From Paulinella micropora (taxonomy: Eukaryota; Cercozoa; Imbricatea; Euglyphida), in contig BJOX01000206.1 of assembly GCA_009731375.1 (NCBI GenBank), positions 197,535-227,759 on the forward strand: DNA of 30,225 nt, in the 5' to 3' direction. The position numbers and the translations under genes are program-made. Under the pieces are notes generated by a model that was not told where the DNA came from, ran no database searches, and saw nothing but the letters and a program-made list of their open reading frames with translations. Numbering within the stretch: the first letter of the stretch is position 1; every line of letters begins with the position of its first letter. Below are positions 26,458-30,225 of the stretch, piece by piece.

Positions 26458-26909
26458 TTATCCAACAAACTCAGTGGAAACGATGCGATCAACACTTGCC
26501 TCATCATCCTTGCACTTTACGTACACATCGTACAAAAAAGGGCAAACAAACTTTGGTTCATCTGCCTTTCTTTTTATAACAACCCACATTTGTTGGCCTA
26601 CAACAATTCTTTTTGTTGACGATGCGGAACCGTGCATAGTGACTGATTGACATTTTCCATTCTTTTTGCTTGAATGAAGATGAAAAACACCATTCTTTTC
26701 TTCAAGAAACAACGGCCCTTTAACGGAAGCTTTGTATTTTCCTGTGGCACCGCCAGGCGAACCAATGGTGAGCTTTTCCACAGCCTTTTCAGCAACCTAA
26801 ACAATCACAAAACATCTGAAAGCAAACAAGAAAAACACGCAAACAAAAAATAGAAAAAAGAAATTACTTTGACTGCAGGGTCTTCTTGCTTCTTTTCCTT
26901 TGGAGGCAT
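26458..26909 (-). CDS. Small host-like gene with a probable 71-nt intron
   Basis: Exon 1 is 26909-26868 (14 codons: MPPKEKKQEDPAVK). The intron is 26867-26797, starting GTAATTTC and ending GATTGTTTAG with a long T-rich tract. Exon 2 is 26796-26458, beginning VAEKAVEKL and ending at a stop after STEFVG. Splicing joins the two in frame. Without splicing the ATG meets stops and the main ORF has no good upstream start. An alternative acceptor (CTTTCAG) about 18 bases earlier would put exon 2 out of frame. The protein (127 residues) is not recognised; it has a beta-rich segment FHLHSSKKNGKCQSVTMHG and basic/acidic patches. Base composition is less AT-rich than the neighbouring element genes, consistent with capture from a cellular genome. 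Confidence 0.55.
26797..26867 (-). other. Putative spliceosomal intron (71 nt)
   Basis: Minus strand GT...AG with a strong polypyrimidine stretch; length a non-multiple of three. Removing it restores a single frame from MPPKEKK to the end of the ORF. Confidence 0.55.
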
Positions 26910-27010
26910 CGCAACCTACACATTCATACACAGGGGCAAACTATGTATGGATATGTAGGGGTAGTTTAATGTCGTGCCCAGGACTTATATAAAATCAATT
27001 ATCTATACGC

Positions 27011-27145
27011 TTAATTCATATTTCTATTACATTCCCCTACGTCTATCCCTATTTCATCTAATCTTTTCATCATCATACATGCTTCTGTAAATGTCGTTCC
27101 TTTTTCAATCATTTTTTCCATCTTAACAAGCTCCTCTGCCACCAT
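27011..27145 (-). CDS. Short ORF (44 aa) downstream of the coiled-coil gene
   Basis: ATG 27145 to TAA 27011: an acidic/basic helix (EELVKMEKMIEKG ... MMMKRLDEIG). Starts three bases after the stop of the upstream gene. It could be a real small protein or the end of the upstream coiled coil after a frameshift. No family recognised. Confidence 0.3.
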   Translation of the reverse strand: MVAEELVKMEKMIEKGTTFTEACMMMKRLDEIGIDVGECNRNMN

Positions 27146-27148
27146 TAT

Positions 27149-27487
27149 TCATCTATTCTGCTTCTTCCAATGCTTCAACAATCTTATTTCACTCTCAATC
27201 TTTCTTTTCTTCAACTTATTTTGTCTATCCTCCATTAAGTCTTCTTCTATCTCGTCTCTCTCCTTCTGCTTCTCTTTCAATATTTCATTAATAGCATCTC
27301 GTCTCTCCTTCTTATGTATTAACTCATTTTTCATATTCTCAATTATAGCCTCGTCTTTTTCAATCTCTTTATCTGCATTTATTTTCAATTCATTTAGGTT
27401 TTTTGCTAAATATCTACTATCATCTTTAAACTGATCTATCCACATATATTTATCTTTTACATTATTTGGAATAAGATTTAACGACAT
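27149..27487 (-). CDS. Coiled-coil protein of unknown function
   Basis: 112 residues from ATG 27487 (MSLNLIPNN), preferred over the upstream in-frame codons because ATATTATATATTATATT lies directly before it, as with other genes of the element. Residues about 35-110 are a continuous Lys/Glu-rich coiled coil (EIEKDEAIIENMKNEL ... KKRKIESEIRLLKHW). No signal peptide from this start. Function unknown; last full gene before the right TIR. Confidence 0.5.
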   Translation of the reverse strand: MSLNLIPNNVKDKYMWIDQFKDDSRYLAKNLNELKINADKEIEKDEAIIENMKNELIHKKERRDAINEILKEKQKERDEIEEDLMEDRQNKLKKRKIESEIRLLKHWKKQNR

Positions 27488-27783
27488 AAATAATATAATA
27501 TATAATATGAAAAAGGCACTTATGGCTCGCAAAAAAACAGAAAAACCAAGAAAGCACGCAAAGCATCAACGCACGCTTTCGTGTTTTTTGAGGGAGCTGA
27601 AGTATTGGCTGATGAATTCTATTTCATTTTTCTATCTAACAGAAACTTTAACAAAAAAAGTAAAGAAAAAATTGCAAAACCAGTTATATTTCTTTTTTCT
27701 CAAATTGACAGCTGTGACTGTGTACAATGTTGAGAAAGGCTATGTTTATCATTTTATTACCAGTTTCCACTTTTTTCCGTCCG
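27488..27783. other. Subterminal region without a supported gene
   Basis: About 300 AT-rich bases. A + strand ORF crossing from 27507 into the TIR and microsatellite has no recognisable domain and is judged spurious. An imperfect inverted repeat (GAAAGCACGC ... GCACGCTTTC, 27559-27591) is present. Confidence 0.4.
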
Positions 27784-27879
27784 TTGCCATTTGGTCCGGC
27801 GGGCCGGCCAGTGTGTGTCTCTGGGGGCGGGGGGTGGTATGTCTTGAAAAAGTGTGCAGAAGTGGCCCCCTATACTACT
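27784..27879 (-). repeat. Polinton right terminal inverted repeat
   Basis: Reverse complement begins AGTAGTATAGGGGGCC and matches 7796-7891 with about three substitutions and two one-base indels. Confidence 0.95.
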
Positions 27880-27885
27880 TATGTA
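27880..27885. repeat. Polinton target-site duplication, right copy (TATGTA)
   Basis: Same six bases as 7790-7795, directly after the right TIR. Confidence 0.7.
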
Positions 27886-28253
27886 TGTATGTATGTATGT
27901 ATGTATCTATGCATTGTATGTGTGTATATGTATTTATGTATGTATGTATGTATGTATGTATGTATGTATGCGTGTACGTATGTATGTTATGTATGTATGT
28001 ATGCATGCATGCATGCATACATGCATGTATGCATGTGTGCATGTATGCATGTATGCATATGCATGTATGCATGTATATACGTATGTATGTATGTACTTTT
28101 ATTTAATAACAAAATGCTTAATCAGAATGTATGTATGTATGTATGCATGTATGCATGCATGCATGCATGCATGCATGTATGCATGTATGCATGTATGCAT
28201 GCATGCATGCCACGGTATGTATGTATATATGTATGTATGTATGTATGTGCGTA

Positions 28254-28255
<2 letters not shown>
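27880..28255 (+). repeat. (TATG)n / (TGCA)n microsatellite, right of the Polinton
   Basis: Same unit and polarity as the left array, as expected if one array was split by the insertion. Blocks of ATGCATGC are self-complementary. A unique stretch at about 28096-28128 interrupts it. Confidence 0.95.
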
Positions 28256-28296
<41 letters not shown>

Positions 28297-28301
28297 CTCT
28301 T

Positions 28302-28332
<31 letters not shown>

Positions 28333-28400
28333 CTCTCTCTCACTCTCTCTCACTCTCTCTCTCTCTCTTCATCTCTCTCCTTCTCTATGTCGTGTGTGTC
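28253..28400 (+). repeat. (TC)n / (TTTCTC)n polypyrimidine tract
   Basis: Nearly pure CT repeat with regular TTTCTC variants, ending in a degenerate CT-rich stretch. No gene. Confidence 0.95.
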
Positions 28401-28780
28401 TTTCTCTCCTTCCCTCTTCATGCAATGATTCAAGTTTTTATTAAACTAAGAAGACATGCATTTGTGCAGATCAAGGTCCCGGGCCATTCGGAGATAAAAA
28501 AATTCTTATCTTATACTGCTGTCGACATTCAAGAGAAAAAGATTGTGACTTTTTAGATTTTGATTGAAATTTCTATTTTGATTCATTTTTTCGATTTTGT
28601 GTGAAACATTCAAATTTCTCGATTTAACTGTAATACTTTGCGAAAGTTTCTGTTTTTTGCGGACCCATATAGCTGTTAATTTGAGAAATTTAAATTTTGT
28701 CACAAAATGGAAATTCCAACCAAAATCCGAAAGCTGACCCAAAATCTGAAATTTAATAATTTTTTACGTCTTGAATGTAG
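28401..28780 (+). other. Unassigned, possibly LINE 5' untranslated region
   Basis: AT-rich single-copy-looking sequence between the CT tract and the ORF1 frame, with no coding signature. Its position suggests a 5' UTR of the non-LTR element, but no 5' boundary or target duplication can be recognised. Confidence 0.3.
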
Positions 28781-30225
28781 ACAGAAGCGTCCCAAGCAAA
28801 AAAACGAAAATCGCATAAAAGCCCACAAAGAGCCCAAGAAACCCAGGAAGAAACATCCGAAACAAACAACGGAACAATCACCCTCTCTCGCAAGCAAAAA
28901 AAGCGGCTAAAAAAAGCCAACAAACTCAGAAAAAAAGGAAGTGAAGCCACCAACAGTGTGCAAACGGACTGGAGCGACGAGGAAGAAGACGCAAACGAGG
29001 ACAATACTGAACGTACCCCCGCCAACACCTCCCCAACAGCAACACCCAAAAAAACCAACGACAAAGCGGAAGGTGAAACCACCCAGCTTACCACAAACTC
29101 GCCACCTGAAACACCAACGGATCCAAACAACAACCAACCCAACCCAGCCAACAACACAGACTCATGCAAAACAACGCTAACAACCACGCTACCACTGACC
29201 CTCCAACAAATCCAAGAGATGATCATGCATTCAATGACAACTGTGATCGCCCCCATGATCAACACGATCAAACAAGAACAAAAACTCAACAGAAACCAAC
29301 TTGCAGAGGAAATCAAACAACTCCACACCAAAACAAACGAACTGGAGACGAAACTCCACACCAAAACAAACGAACTAGAAACTAAACTCGACACTCAGCA
29401 CCAAACCCAGGCCCACAAAAATGAGCTAACCCAAACCAAGATCAATCAACACGAACAGCAAATCAAAACTCAGGAAAGCGACTTGTCGAGACTCTCAGCG
29501 GAAGTGGACTCTCTACGACTAAACGCCAGCGAAATACTCCATCAGATCAAAGATCTCAAAACCCAACAAGAACGCAACTCCAAAGTTGAGCCACCACCAC
29601 CCATGGGACAATGGTCGATATTACAGAACACAGGAACTAAGTTCCTACGAAACATCCAAATCAACGAACAGCGCGGCGAAGACAAGCAACAGCTGAAGGC
29701 CAATCTGAAAGAAAGCGACCCAACCTGCGAGCTAATTATCACAGGAATCCCATACACACCAAAAGAAGACACAAAACAAATCGTAAAAGCTATGTTCGAA
29801 GCAAAAGGCATACCATACAACCCCGATAACATTATAAAATGCTTCCGCGCAAAAAGCAACAAACCGACACGAAAAAAACACCAACACCCACCTACAATCA
29901 TCCTGCGCTTCGCCTAAAAACCAACTCAAGAACACATTCAAAAAACACAACCCAAACCAACCCCTCAAACACGACACTATCGATTGGACAGGCACACACC
30001 TCAAACAACACAAACAACCATTCAACATCTTTATAAACGAAAGCCTAACACCTACGCAACTTTCTCTCTTCAAACAGGCCCTCCAGTTAAAGAAAGAACT
30101 GACAGCAGCAACTGGATGCACTATCTTCGTCTGGACAAGGGACGGCGAGGTATTCTTCAAAGACCAAACCACAGAAGAGCGATTGATGATCGAAACATAT
30201 GAAGATATTAATATCATCAAAGAAC
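28430..30225 (+). mobile_element. Non-LTR (LINE) retrotransposon, 5' part, truncated by the window edge
   Basis: Carries an ORF1-type protein (see next entry) on the + strand. The reverse-transcriptase ORF2 would lie beyond the right edge. The left boundary is a guess. The coding strand is strikingly A/C-rich and poor in G. Confidence 0.6.
28781..30225 (+). CDS. LINE ORF1-type protein (coiled coil, RNA-binding, FP-like C-terminus), one frameshift, partial
   Basis: ORF1 proteins bind the element RNA. Frame 2 is open from 28781 (first ATG 28958). It has a basic segment (RKQKKRLKKANKLRKK), an acidic low-complexity stretch, and a long coiled coil (about 29180-29580) containing a 12-residue unit (HTKTNELETKL) repeated in tandem. 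An RRM-like domain follows (CELIITGIPYTPKED ... IIKCFRAKSN ... TIILRF). The frame stops at TAA 29915-29917, but frame 3 continues with SLTPTQLSLFKQA, CTIFVWTRDGEVFFKD to the window end. This resembles the C-terminal domain shared by many LINE ORF1 proteins and baculovirus FP proteins. A one-base indel near 29912 is likely. Confidence 0.7.

Larger units (their letters stand above)
7796..27879 (+). mobile_element. Maverick/Polinton virus-like DNA transposon, complete, 20,084 bp
   Basis: Bounded by 96-bp terminal inverted repeats that start AGTAGTATA (AG ends are usual for the group), with TATGTA on both flanks. It carries the diagnostic set: protein-primed family B DNA polymerase, rve integrase, adenain-like cysteine protease, FtsK/HerA-type packaging ATPase and a double-jelly-roll-type major capsid protein. 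Gene order has PolB at the left and integrase at the right, with a central block mostly on the minus strand. Many genes have single-base breaks or stop codons, and one capsid segment is inverted. This copy is therefore either decaying or imperfectly sequenced. Confidence 0.95.

Noticed and set aside
27559-27591. Inverted repeat as a terminator or origin hairpin
   Set aside because: Only six perfect outer pairs with mismatches inside; weak support.
28131-28255. CRISPR-like array
   Set aside because: Units are 4-8 bases with no spacers; a microsatellite.
27507-28556. Long ORFs across the right TIR and the TATG/TC repeats
   Set aside because: Low-complexity translations of simple repeats.

Overview
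The window is eukaryotic, transposon-dense DNA. Three large mobile elements sit side by side, with microsatellites between them. The evidence is a Ty3/gypsy-type LTR retrotransposon, a complete Maverick/Polinton (a virus-like self-synthesising DNA transposon), a non-LTR (LINE) ORF1, long (TATG)n, (TG)n and (TC)n tracts, and a small gene that reads best with a 71-nt GT-AG intron. No rRNA, tRNA, bacterial operon or CRISPR was seen. The host cannot be named from sequence alone. A protist, alga or aquatic invertebrate would all fit.

Layout. (1) 1-7463: a Ty3/gypsy retrotransposon on the + strand, cut by the window's left edge inside gag: gag end, protease ORF, RT-RNase H ORF, integrase ORF with a long C-terminal extension, an 0.8 kb 3' non-coding stretch, a polypurine tract and a roughly 215-bp 3' LTR. 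(2) 7464-7795: (TATG)n/(TG)n microsatellite. (3) 7796-27879: a 20,084-bp Polinton with 96-bp terminal inverted repeats starting AGTAGTATA and a TATGTA target duplication on both sides. (4) 27880-28380: the rest of the same TATG/TGCA microsatellite, then a (TC)n tract. (5) from about 28430 to the right edge: the 5' part of a non-LTR retrotransposon with a coiled-coil ORF1.

Inside the Polinton, left to right: two related zinc-finger genes (the first with an AP2-like domain), protein-primed DNA polymerase B, a class-3 lipase, a small DUF3820-like protein, a phage-type virion structural protein, the major capsid protein, a scrambled second capsid gene, an adenain-like protease that looks like the C-terminus of a longer virion polyprotein, a small basic QxGG-rich core/membrane-active candidate, the FtsK/HerA-type packaging ATPase, a small unknown, a secreted cysteine-rich protein, a two-TM membrane protein, a phage-like tail fibre ending in an S74 intramolecular chaperone, a highly charged protein, an rve integrase, a probably spliced host-like gene, and two small coiled-coil ORFs. 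Together they give replication (PolB), integration (rve), and capsid assembly, maturation and packaging (MCP, second capsid protein, protease, ATPase), plus host-interaction proteins.

The copy is damaged or imperfectly sequenced. At least a dozen one-base breaks and three in-frame stops interrupt otherwise well-conserved genes, and one capsid-gene segment is inverted. The most interesting points are: the capsid-gene inversion; a protease polyprotein with QxGG-type candidate cleavage sites in neighbouring virion proteins; dispersed GC-rich and palindromic intergenic repeats; a TATA-like box hugging many start codons; phage-type fibre modules in a eukaryotic transposon; an intron-bearing passenger gene; and, in the retrotransposon, UGA stops only at domain boundaries, one in the strong readthrough context UGA-CUAG.
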